Below, one piece after another: positions 16,217-24,110 of a stretch of DNA of 55,749 nucleotides. Position 1 is the stretch's first letter. Each line of letters opens with the position of its first letter. A program made the translations under genes and the position numbers. The notes beneath the pieces are model-generated. The model did not search any database. It worked only from the letters and a program-made list of their open reading frames with translations, and was not told where the DNA came from. Source of the DNA: Anaerolineae bacterium (GTDB taxonomy: Bacteria; Chloroflexota; Anaerolineae; Aggregatilineales; Phototrophicaceae); assembly GCA_022823165.1 (NCBI GenBank), contig JAJDXR010000003.1:1-55749 (forward strand), given 5' to 3'.

Positions 16217-17386
16217 ATGAAAATCACCCGCATTGACTGCCACGTTCTGCTCGTGCCCGAATTCCATACCGAAGCCTGCTCGTCAGCGCAAGACAACCTG
16301 GTGGTCGAAATCCATACCGACGCCGGCATCAGCGGCATCGGCGAGACGGACGTCAACCCCTGGATCGCCCGCGCCTGTATCCAGGCCATGGGTACGCATA
16401 TCATGGGCCTGGGCTTGGAAGAGATGCTGCTGGGCGAAGACCCGCTGCAGCCGGAAGCCATCTGGCGCAAGCTCTACAGCGGCTCGAAGATGAACGGCCG
16501 CCGCGGCGCGTTGATTTGCGCCATGGGCGCGATTGACATGGCGCTCTGGGATATCAAGGGCAAGGCGCTGGGCGTCCCGATCTACAAGTTGCTCGGCGGC
16601 GCGGTCAAAGACAGCATCACTCCCTACGCCTCGCTGCTGCCCACCGGCGACACGCTGCGGGAATACCGCGACTCGCTCAAAGCCAAGCTCTTGCAAGCGC
16701 GTGACTTCGGTTTCAAAGCGGCCAAGCTGGAGATCTGCATCAACGGTCCCTACACGCATAACGCCTTGCAAGAACACGACGATCATGTCGCTGGCATTGT
16801 GGCCGAATGCCGCGACGCCGTTGGCGCCGAGATGACGCTGATGGTCGATGTCGCCTACGCCTGGGACGACGCGCGCACGGCGCTGCGGGTGATCAAGCAG
16901 CTCGAGCCCTTCGACCTATTCTTCCTGGAGACTCCTATCAATATCGACGATCTCGAGGGTTACGCCTTCATCTGCGACCATTCGCCCATCCGCATCGCCG
17001 CCGGCGAGTGGCAGAATACGCATTGGGAATTCATTGACCTGGCGCGTCGCGGCAAGCTGGATGTGCTGCAGCCCGATGTCGGGCGCGTCGGCGGCTTCAC
17101 CGAAGCGCGCAAGGTGGCGCAGCTGGCGGCGGATTACGGCCGGCTGATCGTGCCCCACTGCTGGAAGACCGGCATTGGCATCGCGGCCAGCGCTCATCTG
17201 GGTTTCGCCACCGCCTGTTGTCCCTTCATCGAGTGGCTGCCGGCGCATCTGTCGGAGTCAGTGCTGCGCGACGAACTGGTCGCCGACGAAATCCAGATGA
17301 TTGATGGCGAGATCCAACTGCCGCAAAAGCCCGGGCTGGGCATTGAACTTAATCGCGAGGCGCTTGCGCGTTATACAGTCGATTAA
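16217..17386 (+). CDS. Enolase-superfamily sugar-acid dehydratase (mandelate racemase-like)
   Basis: A 389-residue protein with the alpha+beta capping domain (about 1-125) and a modified TIM barrel. Magnesium ligands are Asp211 (LMVDVAYAW), Glu238 (FFLETP) and Glu264 (AAGEWQ). The catalytic base region is FKAAKLEI (Lys167/Lys170) and the opposite His is in VPHCW (His314), so it belongs to the mandelate racemase subgroup. These enzymes usually dehydrate aldonic or glycaric acids to 2-keto-3-deoxy acids. The substrate is not deducible. A DHDPS-family aldolase gene converges on it 51 bases downstream, suggesting that the dehydration product is cleaved by that enzyme. Confidence 0.88.
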   Translation: MKITRIDCHVLLVPEFHTEACSSAQDNLVVEIHTDAGISGIGETDVNPWIARACIQAMGTHIMGLGLEEMLLGEDPLQPEAIWRKLYSGSKMNGRRGALICAMGAIDMALWDIKGKALGVPIYKLLGGAVKDSITPYASLLPTGDTLREYRDSLKAKLLQARDFGFKAAKLEICINGPYTHNALQEHDDHVAGIVAECRDAVGAEMTLMVDVAYAWDDARTALRVIKQLEPFDLFFLETPINIDDLEGYAFICDHSPIRIAAGEWQNTHWEFIDLARRGKLDVLQPDVGRVGGFTEARKVAQLAADYGRLIVPHCWKTGIGIAASAHLGFATACCPFIEWLPAHLSESVLRDELVADEIQMIDGEIQLPQKPGLGIELNREALARYTVD

Positions 17387-17406
17387 GCGAGCGAATTGCC
17401 ATCTTT

Positions 17407-17420
17407 CCCATAGCTATGGG
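17407..17420. terminator. Small palindrome between convergent genes
   Basis: CCCATAGCTATGGG is perfectly self-complementary and lies between the converging enolase-type and DHDPS-type genes. There is no clear T-run on either strand, so a terminator role is only positional inference. Confidence 0.3.
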
Positions 17421-17437
17421 TAAGGCCTGGGGATGGG

Positions 17438-18310
17438 CTAAGCCGCTTTTAAGGCTGCTGCTATTGCCGCGCGCTGCTCGCTTGAGCTGGGCGGCATCGG
17501 CATGCGCGGCGCGCCAGCCGGCCGCCCCTGCATAGCCAGCGCCGTCTTCACGTTAGCCGGCAGGTTGTCGTCCATGATGGCGTTCCAAATCGGCAGCAGC
17601 TTCAGATGCGTCTGCAGCGCGCCGGCGTTATCGTCCGCCGCCACCTGATCCCACAACTTGACGCAAAGCTCGGGCGCGGCCGTCAGAATCGCCGCGATGG
17701 CGCCATGCGCGCCCAAGGCGAAGGAGGGATAGAGCAGGGCGTCCACCGCTGACATGATGAGGCCGGCATCGGCTGAGCTCATCAGCAGATCCGCCAGCAG
17801 CTTGAGGTCGCCCGCGCTCTGTTTGACGCCGATCAACCCGGGAATCTCGCGCATCATGCGGTCGAGCAGCGCTGGCGAACAGTAGGACCAGGGCACCACG
17901 TTGTAAACCATAACCGGCTGCGCCGCATTTTCGGCCAGCGCCGCGAAGTGCGCGAACATGGTCTCGTCAGTCGGGCGGAAGAGATAGTGCACCGGCGTCA
18001 CTTGCAGGGCGGCGACATCCAGGTCGGCCAGCGCTCGCGCCTTCTCCAGCGCCTGCCGCGTACTGTCGACGATGATGCCGGCGATTACAGGGACGCGGCC
18101 CTGCGCTGCGTCGATAGCCGCGCCGACGACGCAGCGCAATTCGTCTGTGGTCAGCGTATGCCCCTCGCCGGTGCTGCCGCCCACCGCCAGGCCATGCACG
18201 CCGGCCGAGCTGATCAAGTATTCGACTTCCGCGCGCAGCGATGCCTCGTCGATTGATTCGTCCTCGTGAAAGGGAGTCGCCATCGGTGGTACGATGCCCT
18301 GAATTTTCAT
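17438..18310 (-). CDS. DHDPS/N-acetylneuraminate lyase family aldolase
   Basis: A 290-residue TIM-barrel class I aldolase or dehydratase. The Schiff-base lysine is Lys163 in LIGVKQSAGD, the catalytic Tyr is Tyr136 in VMVYNVVPW, and GGSTGEG (44-50) is the substrate carboxylate loop. The family includes DapA, NanA, 2-keto-3-deoxygluconate aldolase and related enzymes. The start overlaps the stop of the GT2 gene in an ATGA arrangement, so it is the last gene of a five-gene minus-strand operon. It may process the 2-keto-3-deoxy acid made by the converging enolase-superfamily enzyme or make a precursor for the surface-sugar genes. Housekeeping DapA is less likely in this context. Confidence 0.85.
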   Translation of the reverse strand: MKIQGIVPPMATPFHEDESIDEASLRAEVEYLISSAGVHGLAVGGSTGEGHTLTTDELRCVVGAAIDAAQGRVPVIAGIIVDSTRQALEKARALADLDVAALQVTPVHYLFRPTDETMFAHFAALAENAAQPVMVYNVVPWSYCSPALLDRMMREIPGLIGVKQSAGDLKLLADLLMSSADAGLIMSAVDALLYPSFALGAHGAIAAILTAAPELCVKLWDQVAADDNAGALQTHLKLLPIWNAIMDDNLPANVKTALAMQGRPAGAPRMPMPPSSSEQRAAIAAALKAA

Positions 18311-19326
18311 TCCGCCTCCTTTATGAGTTCGTCAACGTGCGGCTGCGTTGCCGCCGATTTACTGTCGTCAAGTTCTGCTGCTCCCTCGCTCGATTTGTGC
18401 TGGATGACTTTCTCGATGATGAAGCGAGGCCGCCGCCTGGTCTCGTCCAGATTGCGCCACATATATTCGCCCATGACGCCCAGGATGAACATCTGAAGGC
18501 CGGCCGCGATCAGGACGACCACGATCAGCGAAGCCCAACCCTCTGTCGCTATACCCAAAGCCAGTCGCGCGTAGATCACCCAGATCGCGTAGATCAAGCC
18601 AAGTAGGCTGAACAAGACTCCCAGCCCCGACGATATGCGGATGGGGAAGTGAGAAAAGGCGACGAAGGAATCGACGAAGTATTTGAGTTTTTTTGTCAGC
18701 GACCACATGGATTGGCCGTAGCGTTCTTCGCGCGCGCTCCGATCGTAGTAGACGATCTGCGGTTCAAAACCCAACCAGAGAATCAAACCCATCAAATAGG
18801 CATTGTTCTCCTGAATGTTGTTGATTATGGAGCAGACCTGTTGGTCGGCCAAGAAGAAATCAAAGCCGCGCGCCGGCATGTTCTTGATGGCGAAGCGCCG
18901 GAACAGCCGATAAAAGGTATCGGATAGTAGCGAGCTTGGAAAGGGATCGCCCCGGCCTCGGCGAGCTGCGATGACCACCTTGCTCCCGTCGCGCCAGCTC
19001 GAGATCATGTCGTGCAGCAGCGCCGGCGGATCCTGCATATCAGCGGCAATGGCAGCCACAGCATCACCCTGAGCCAGGCTCAAGCCGGCCATAATCGCCG
19101 CGTTGGAGCCGAAATTTCGCGAAAGCTTCGCCACCTTCATACGCGGCTCGTGGGCGGACAGAGCTTTCAAGACGGCAAAGGAGTCATCGCGCGAGCCGTC
19201 GTCGACGAAGACGAATTCAAAGTCGTCAGCCGGGTTGCGCACCGCGACCTCGCGAAATTCATCCAGCAGGTCGGCCAGGCTGCGCGAGTTGTGATAGACT
19301 GGCACGACAAACGAAAAGAGACTCAT
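18307..19326 (-). CDS. Family 2 glycosyltransferase, membrane-anchored (GtrB/DPM1-like)
   Basis: A 339-residue protein. The cytoplasmic GT-A domain (about 1-225) has the nucleotide site FVFVDDGSRDDS and the metal motif AADMQDPP. Two membrane helices follow (about 233-260 and 270-292), then a polar tail ending in DELIKEAE. This is the layout of polyisoprenyl-phosphate glycosyltransferases that load a sugar onto a lipid carrier at the inner face of the membrane. It is translationally coupled to both neighbours by 4-base overlaps (19323-19326 and 18307-18310). With the aminotransferase, epimerase and acyltransferase upstream, it would attach an acylated amino sugar; this is inference. Confidence 0.87.
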   Translation of the reverse strand: MSLFSFVVPVYHNSRSLADLLDEFREVAVRNPADDFEFVFVDDGSRDDSFAVLKALSAHEPRMKVAKLSRNFGSNAAIMAGLSLAQGDAVAAIAADMQDPPALLHDMISSWRDGSKVVIAARRGRGDPFPSSLLSDTFYRLFRRFAIKNMPARGFDFFLADQQVCSIINNIQENNAYLMGLILWLGFEPQIVYYDRSAREERYGQSMWSLTKKLKYFVDSFVAFSHFPIRISSGLGVLFSLLGLIYAIWVIYARLALGIATEGWASLIVVVLIAAGLQMFILGVMGEYMWRNLDETRRRPRFIIEKVIQHKSSEGAAELDDSKSAATQPHVDELIKEAE

Positions 19327-20090
19327 TCTTGCTCACCGTCATTCAATTTGAAGTGTCGCAGCACTTGGCGGCGCATTGCCTCATCCACCGAGCTCAGTTC
19401 CCGCGCCGGCACACCGGCGACGACCGTCCAGGGCCGCACGTCTTTTGTCACCATGGCGCCCGGCGCGACAATCGCTCCCATGCCGATTTCGACTTCCGCC
19501 GCGATGGTGGCGGCCGTGCCGATCAAAGCGAAACGCCGCACGGTGGGGCCGGCTGAGGAGAATGGCAGCAATCCGAAACGTTTGAGATAAACCTCGTTGT
19601 CATTCACCGTGGCCACGCCCGGACCGATGAATACATCGGGTTCAATGAGCATATTGCCGGTGATGATCGCGCCATCAATGACGCGGCTGCGCGCTCCCAA
19701 ATGCGAATCGTACATCATCATTACGCCGCGCCCGAGGACGGCGTCGGCCTCTATGCGACAACCCTCCCGTATCGACGCCAGGTCGCCGACCAACACCCGG
19801 TCGCCAATATCAAGATCGCAATATAGCACAGAATTCGCGCCGATGGCGCAGCCTGCGCCGATTCGCACCGCCGTCGCTTTGATATCAAGTGGACGGTTGG
19901 TCGTGCCGGCGCGTATCGGCGGACGCCCGATGACCGCGCCGGGCAGGATACGCGTATCCTCGCCCACGACAACATCCGGGTAAAAGGTGACATTGGCGCC
20001 GATTTGCACCCCCGCTTTCAGGGTCAGGTCGCCCAGGATGTTGAGATTGTCCGCGCAAGTAACCGTCGGATGAATGTCAACTTTAGCCAT
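19323..20090 (-). CDS. Left-handed beta-helix (hexapeptide) N-acyltransferase
   Basis: A 255-residue hexapeptide-repeat protein. Repeated (I/V/L)GxxxxI turns run from about residue 12 to 215, with a loop carrying GVATVNDNEVYLKRFG (about 155-172) resembling the variable loop of WbpD/PglD-like sugar N-acetyltransferases. The helix is closed by GAMVTKDVRPWTVVAGVPA. It would acylate the amino group placed by the DegT aminotransferase on a nucleotide sugar. It overlaps the epimerase gene by 8 bases and the GT2 gene by 4. Confidence 0.82.
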   Translation of the reverse strand: MAKVDIHPTVTCADNLNILGDLTLKAGVQIGANVTFYPDVVVGEDTRILPGAVIGRPPIRAGTTNRPLDIKATAVRIGAGCAIGANSVLYCDLDIGDRVLVGDLASIREGCRIEADAVLGRGVMMMYDSHLGARSRVIDGAIITGNMLIEPDVFIGPGVATVNDNEVYLKRFGLLPFSSAGPTVRRFALIGTAATIAAEVEIGMGAIVAPGAMVTKDVRPWTVVAGVPARELSSVDEAMRRQVLRHFKLNDGEQE

Positions 20091-21087
20091 CGCTATCCCA
20101 GTAATGCGCTTTGTGGGCGCGATAAAAATCGACCGTCTTGCCCAGGCCGTCGCGTAGTGTCGTCCGCGGCGCCCAGCCGGCCAAGCGGTGTATCTTGCTG
20201 ATATCGGAATAAAAATCGCCCGGTTCCTGCGCCTTGCGTTCCGGCGTAAACGGGGAGAACTCCCAGCGGCCGCTGCCGGCGACTTCGATCAGCGTGTCCG
20301 CCAATTCGATGAAGTCCGTCGGTTTGTCGATGCCCACATTAAGCACTTCGCCCACAGCCGCCGGACTTACCGCGCTCATCAAAATCGCCTCAACGGCATC
20401 GTCAATGAAGAGAAAATCACGCCGGATCTTGCCATCGCCGAAGACCTTGATGGTCGCGCCGTCGATCGCCTGGCGCACAAACCAGTTGACGACGCCGTAG
20501 CGCGGATGCCGCATCTGTGCCCGCGGACCATAAATGTTGGTCAGCCGCAGCAGCACCGCGTCAATCCCATGCGCATCGTTGTAGACCTGAATGATCTTCT
20601 CAGCCGTCAAGTTGGATATTTCGTAAATGCCTTTAGGATTCGTCGCCGCCTCTTCATTGACCGGCAGCGACACTGCCGCTCCATATTGCCCGCGCGTACC
20701 GGTATATATGAGCTTGGCGGATGGATTATGACGGCGCAGCGCTTCCATCATCACAGCCGTGCCCTTGATATTAATGTCGATATCGGGGAAGGGATCACTC
20801 ATGCTCAAGATATGATCGACCTGCCCGGCCAGGTGAAATACGAAGTCTTGCCCGCGCACCAGATGATTCATCACGTTGACGTCGCGAACATCGCTGAAAT
20901 TCACGGTGACGCGGGATCCAATCGGCGCGATGTTGAAGAGATTTCCGCCATAACCCGGGATCATCGCGTCCACGATGGTGACATCCGATCCCGCATTCAC
21001 CAAGCCAATAGCAAGGTTGCTTCCGGTGAAGCCCATGCCGCCCGTTATGAGAGCGCGCGCGCCGCGCAATCGTAGGCCTATTCCCAT
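20083..21087 (-). CDS. NAD-dependent sugar epimerase/dehydratase (extended SDR), atypical active site
   Basis: A 334-residue extended SDR. The NAD motif is TGGMGFTGSN (15-24) and the catalytic Thr is in YTGTRGQYG. The expected YxxxK catalytic pair reads Tyr155-E-I-S-Asn159 (GIYEISN), so the lysine is replaced by Asn. The rest of the fold is well conserved, including LRLTNIYGPRAQ and RDFLFIDDAVEAIL. It would convert a nucleotide sugar before transamination by the upstream DegT enzyme. The unusual residue could mean a changed mechanism or a reductase-like reaction. The gene lies 4 bases after the aminotransferase gene. Confidence 0.85.
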   Translation of the reverse strand: MGIGLRLRGARALITGGMGFTGSNLAIGLVNAGSDVTIVDAMIPGYGGNLFNIAPIGSRVTVNFSDVRDVNVMNHLVRGQDFVFHLAGQVDHILSMSDPFPDIDINIKGTAVMMEALRRHNPSAKLIYTGTRGQYGAAVSLPVNEEAATNPKGIYEISNLTAEKIIQVYNDAHGIDAVLLRLTNIYGPRAQMRHPRYGVVNWFVRQAIDGATIKVFGDGKIRRDFLFIDDAVEAILMSAVSPAAVGEVLNVGIDKPTDFIELADTLIEVAGSGRWEFSPFTPERKAQEPGDFYSDISKIHRLAGWAPRTTLRDGLGKTVDFYRAHKAHYWDSDG

Positions 21088-21091
21088 TCAG

Positions 21092-22183
21092 CTAGCCTCG
21101 CAGTTTCTCAATTTCAGCGCAGACGCGCAGGACATCAGCATCGCCCAGGCCGATGTAAAGCGGCAGCGACACAATCTCGCGGGCGGCTTGCTCTGTTCGT
21201 GGCAGGCTGCCCGGCGCGAGTCCCAGATTGCGATGCGACTCCTGCAGATGAATCGGTATCGGATAATGAATTAGTGTGCCAATGTCTCGCTGCTTCAGCG
21301 CGGCCATCAATTCATCACGATTGCGGTCGCGAATGACGTAGAGATGATACGTATGCCTGCGATGCGCGGCAGATGCCGGCTTGACTACCGACTGCAGATG
21401 CGCGTCGTAGAGCGCGGCTATCGCTCGTCGGCGGGCATTGTGCTCGTCAAGGTGTTTGAGTTTGACGCGCAGCACAGCCGCCTGCATCTCGTCCAGCCGG
21501 CTGTTCGTCCCGCGTGTCTGATGCGTGTAGCGGGTTGTCTGCCCGTAATTGCGCAGCTTTACCAGTCGCTCGGCGTATTCGGGGCGGCTGGTGATGACGG
21601 CGCCGCCATCGCCATAGGCGCCCATATTTTTGGTTGGGTAAAAGCTGAACGCGCCCATATCGCCGATGACGCCGACTTTGCGATCCTTGTGTTGCGCGCC
21701 ATGCGCTTGCGCGCAGTCTTCGATCAGCAGCAAGTCGCGCGATTTGGCGAGGGCTTTGAGTCGGTCCATATCCGCCGGCTGTCCGTAGAGGTGCACGACG
21801 ACGATCGCGCGGGTTCGCTCAGTGATTGCCGCCTCGGCGCGCAGCGGGTCCAGCGTATAGGTCTCCAGGTCGATATCAGCGAGCACAGGCCTGGCGCCCG
21901 TGCTTTCGATGCCGGTCACAGTCGCCATCGCCGTGTGCGCGACCGTGATTACCTCGTCGCCTGGGCCGATGTTGCCGGCGCGCAGCGCGAGCTCGATGGC
22001 GTCGGTGCCGCTGGCGACGCCTACCGCGCGCGCGGCGCCATGATACGCGGCGAATTCCGCCTCGAAGGCCCGCACTTCCGGGCCGAGAATGTACCAGCCG
22101 CTATCCGCCACGCGGCGCAGAGCCTCGTGGATTTCGTCCGCCAGCAAATCATGCATTGGCTTAAGCTGATTGAAGGGAATCAT
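21092..22183 (-). CDS. DegT/DnrJ/EryC1/StrS-family sugar aminotransferase
   Basis: A 363-residue PLP-dependent enzyme. The PLP lysine is Lys185 in FSFYPTKNMGAYGDGG. VASGTDAIELALRA binds the cofactor phosphate and LIEDCAQAHGA holds the Asp that touches the pyridine nitrogen. These enzymes transfer an amino group to keto-sugar nucleotides such as dTDP-3- or 4-keto-6-deoxyhexose. The ATG at 22183 was preferred to an upstream TTG at 22222 because the family begins with IPF or VPF. It is the first gene of the minus-strand operon, under a promoter 40-67 bases upstream. Confidence 0.9.
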   Translation of the reverse strand: MIPFNQLKPMHDLLADEIHEALRRVADSGWYILGPEVRAFEAEFAAYHGAARAVGVASGTDAIELALRAGNIGPGDEVITVAHTAMATVTGIESTGARPVLADIDLETYTLDPLRAEAAITERTRAIVVVHLYGQPADMDRLKALAKSRDLLLIEDCAQAHGAQHKDRKVGVIGDMGAFSFYPTKNMGAYGDGGAVITSRPEYAERLVKLRNYGQTTRYTHQTRGTNSRLDEMQAAVLRVKLKHLDEHNARRRAIAALYDAHLQSVVKPASAAHRRHTYHLYVIRDRNRDELMAALKQRDIGTLIHYPIPIHLQESHRNLGLAPGSLPRTEQAAREIVSLPLYIGLGDADVLRVCAEIEKLRG

Positions 22184-22222
22184 GGTCGTTCGCTTGCCTT
22201 CAACACGCGCCCTGCAACTCAA

Positions 22223-22250
22223 ATCATAGAAAGTCCATCACAACTGTCAA
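22223..22250 (-). promoter_or_regulatory. Promoter of the amino-sugar operon
   Basis: On the minus strand a perfect TTGACA (22250-22245) and TATGAT (22228-22223) are separated by 16 bases. The -35 overlaps the end of the MFS gene, so the five downstream genes can be expressed independently of it. Confidence 0.65.
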
Positions 22251-23527
22251 GCGGCGGATGGCTCAGCCGACACCACGTCGCGCTTGCCAAAGTAAATCCA
22301 CAGCAGCCACAGCGTGATCGGGATAATCAGCAGCGCGCAGCCCAGCAGCAGTACGCCGCTCACGCCCATGGAAGTATCGATCAGCCAGCCGGTTGTCCCC
22401 GACGCGACCGCGGAAAATAGCGTGTACAAGGCGAATTCGGTGGAGAAGACCCGGCCCCGTACTTGATTGGGCACGATTTGCAGCAGCAGTTGTGTGCCCA
22501 AAACCCAGATCAAGCCGCCGCCGATGCCGCGCAAGAAGGCGCCGAAGAGGATGACCGGGAACGAGATCAAGGTCGCCGACACGATGAAGCCGGCCAGGGA
22601 GAAAACGTAGCCCGCCGCGATAGCCAGGCGCAGATGCCGGTCGCGGTCGCGTGCCCAGTTGCGCCCCAGAATGGGACTGATGCCGGAGCCGATGCCCGAC
22701 ATGACATAGATCAAACCCAGGCTGATGCTGCCGCCTTCGCCAATAGGAAAATAGCGCTCGGCAATGGCGACCTGGATGACCTGGTAGAAGCCGATGACCA
22801 GCAGCCCCAGAACGCCTTTGTGGATGGCGATGGAAAAGGTGTCGATATGCCGGCGCAAGTAACCCAGCCCGTAGAGGTATTGCCGGAGGCCCGCCATGAT
22901 GGAACGATCCGAGTCGCCTTTGAGCAGCGACTGATAGGGCATGCGCAGCAAGATCAGCGCGCTGACCAGGAAGGTCACAGCGTCGATGACAAAGGCGGGA
23001 TAGACGCCCATTACACCAGACACCAATCCGCCCAGCGCGGCGCCAAAAGCCAGCATCACCGACCAGGTCGCCGAAGCCAGGGCGTTGGCGACGCCCAGCT
23101 CATGCGGCTTGGTAATGTCGGGCAGGATGGCGTTCCAGGCCGGGAAATAGAATCCTTGCGAGGCGCTTTGAATCGCCATCAGCGCATAAATCAGCCAGAC
23201 CTGCTGCGGCTCCCGCGCCAGCAGGTAACCAAGCACAACAAAGCAGCGCAGGACATCGGTGCTGATGACGATGGCGCGGCGGTTATAACGATCGGCCACG
23301 ACGCCGGCAATCGGGCTGACCAGAAAAGGCGCCAGCATCCGCACCACAAAAAGCCCGCCAACCGCCATGCCCGATTGTGTCAGCGTGGCGATCAAGGCGG
23401 CTGAGGCGATGAGATTGAACCAGTCGCCCGTGAGGCTGACCACCTGCCCGCACCACAGGTAACGGAAGGAGCGGTTGCTGCGGATCAGCTGCCAATAGCC
23501 GGATTGTCTTGCGTCGGAGGTTGCCAA
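22247..23527 (-). CDS. MFS exporter (MFS_3/EntS-like)
   Basis: About 426 residues with twelve predicted membrane helices. The motif A-like loop GVVADRYNRRAIVISTD lies after helix 2, and the N-terminus FRYLWCGQVVSLTGDWFNLIA is typical of the MFS_3 exporter group. The open frame extends further upstream (to 23839), but that part runs through a non-coding dispersed repeat and lacks membrane helices, so it is not included. The TTG at 23527 gives the family's normal length; start confidence is low. It probably exports a small hydrophobic molecule or siderophore-like compound; the substrate is unknown. Confidence 0.8.
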   Translation of the reverse strand: MATSDARQSGYWQLIRSNRSFRYLWCGQVVSLTGDWFNLIASAALIATLTQSGMAVGGLFVVRMLAPFLVSPIAGVVADRYNRRAIVISTDVLRCFVVLGYLLAREPQQVWLIYALMAIQSASQGFYFPAWNAILPDITKPHELGVANALASATWSVMLAFGAALGGLVSGVMGVYPAFVIDAVTFLVSALILLRMPYQSLLKGDSDRSIMAGLRQYLYGLGYLRRHIDTFSIAIHKGVLGLLVIGFYQVIQVAIAERYFPIGEGGSISLGLIYVMSGIGSGISPILGRNWARDRDRHLRLAIAAGYVFSLAGFIVSATLISFPVILFGAFLRGIGGGLIWVLGTQLLLQIVPNQVRGRVFSTEFALYTLFSAVASGTTGWLIDTSMGVSGVLLLGCALLIIPITLWLLWIYFGKRDVVSAEPSAA

Positions 23528-23605
23528 TTTGCGCTCGCAGTCGTTTGCGCGAGGCGCCGGTCCGCCACGGGGACTTCGCGGAGCGGCTCTGCTCGCCAGC
23601 GCGTC

Positions 23606-23634
23606 ATTATAACCGCTTGCCGGCGCAGGGTCAC
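23606..23634 (-). promoter_or_regulatory. Possible promoter of the MFS gene
   Basis: A perfect TATAAT (23611-23606, minus strand) follows a weak GTGACC -35 (23634-23629) at 17 bases. The position suits a start codon near 23527. Confidence 0.4.
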
Positions 23635-23691
23635 CCGTCTGTTCGCCGGCCGCCGCTGGTGAGTTGAGCGAGAGGTAGCGCTTGGTTTTTT

Positions 23692-23719
23692 TCTCCACAA
23701 AGACACAAAGGTCACAAAG
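23692..23719. repeat. CTCTGTGTCTCTGTGG-type dispersed repeat, copy 4
   Basis: CTCCACAAAGACACAAAGG followed by TCACAAAG is the diverged reverse orientation of the family. It lies within the extended, probably untranslated, MFS open frame. Confidence 0.4.
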
Positions 23720-23870
23720 TTTAGTTTGAAATGGCTTGTCGCTGATTATCGCTTGGGAGTACCCATTGGTTTGAAGTCCGTATATTAAAGCACATTCCTC
23801 TGTGAACTCCGAAATCTCTATTTCGCGAAACCCGCCCATTCCCCGCGTGCATTCTCGTTGAAAACCGTAG

Positions 23871-23890
23871 GGGCGAGTCTTGGCTCGCCC
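23871..23890. repeat. GGGCG palindromic repeat, copy 4
   Basis: GGGCGAG, loop TCTTGG, CTCGCCC: 7-bp perfect stem, preceded by CGTAG as in the copy at 45798. It lies in the roughly 580-base divergent gap between the MFS and sqdB genes, where I see no further gene. Confidence 0.65.
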
Positions 23891-24110
23891 ACCTGGGCGC
23901 AGATTTGAGTTTCATATTTTGTGTGAGCCAATTTGTGACTTGCGAGCGACGGTGGTTATTTTTCAGTTTTGCTGCGCGTTGGTGGTTTTGCAGATTTGGC
24001 TCGGCGCGCTGGGCGATTGAACCATTTAATTCCACGCCAGATTCGGTAAAATGATGAGAGGCCGCAGGTTAGGGCGGCATTTTTACATGAGACTGAGTAG
24101 GAGTGAAGGT

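Noticed and set aside
23528..23839. N-terminal extension of the MFS protein
   Set aside because: The frame passes through a dispersed non-coding repeat, is low-complexity, and the family begins near residue 105 of the longer frame.
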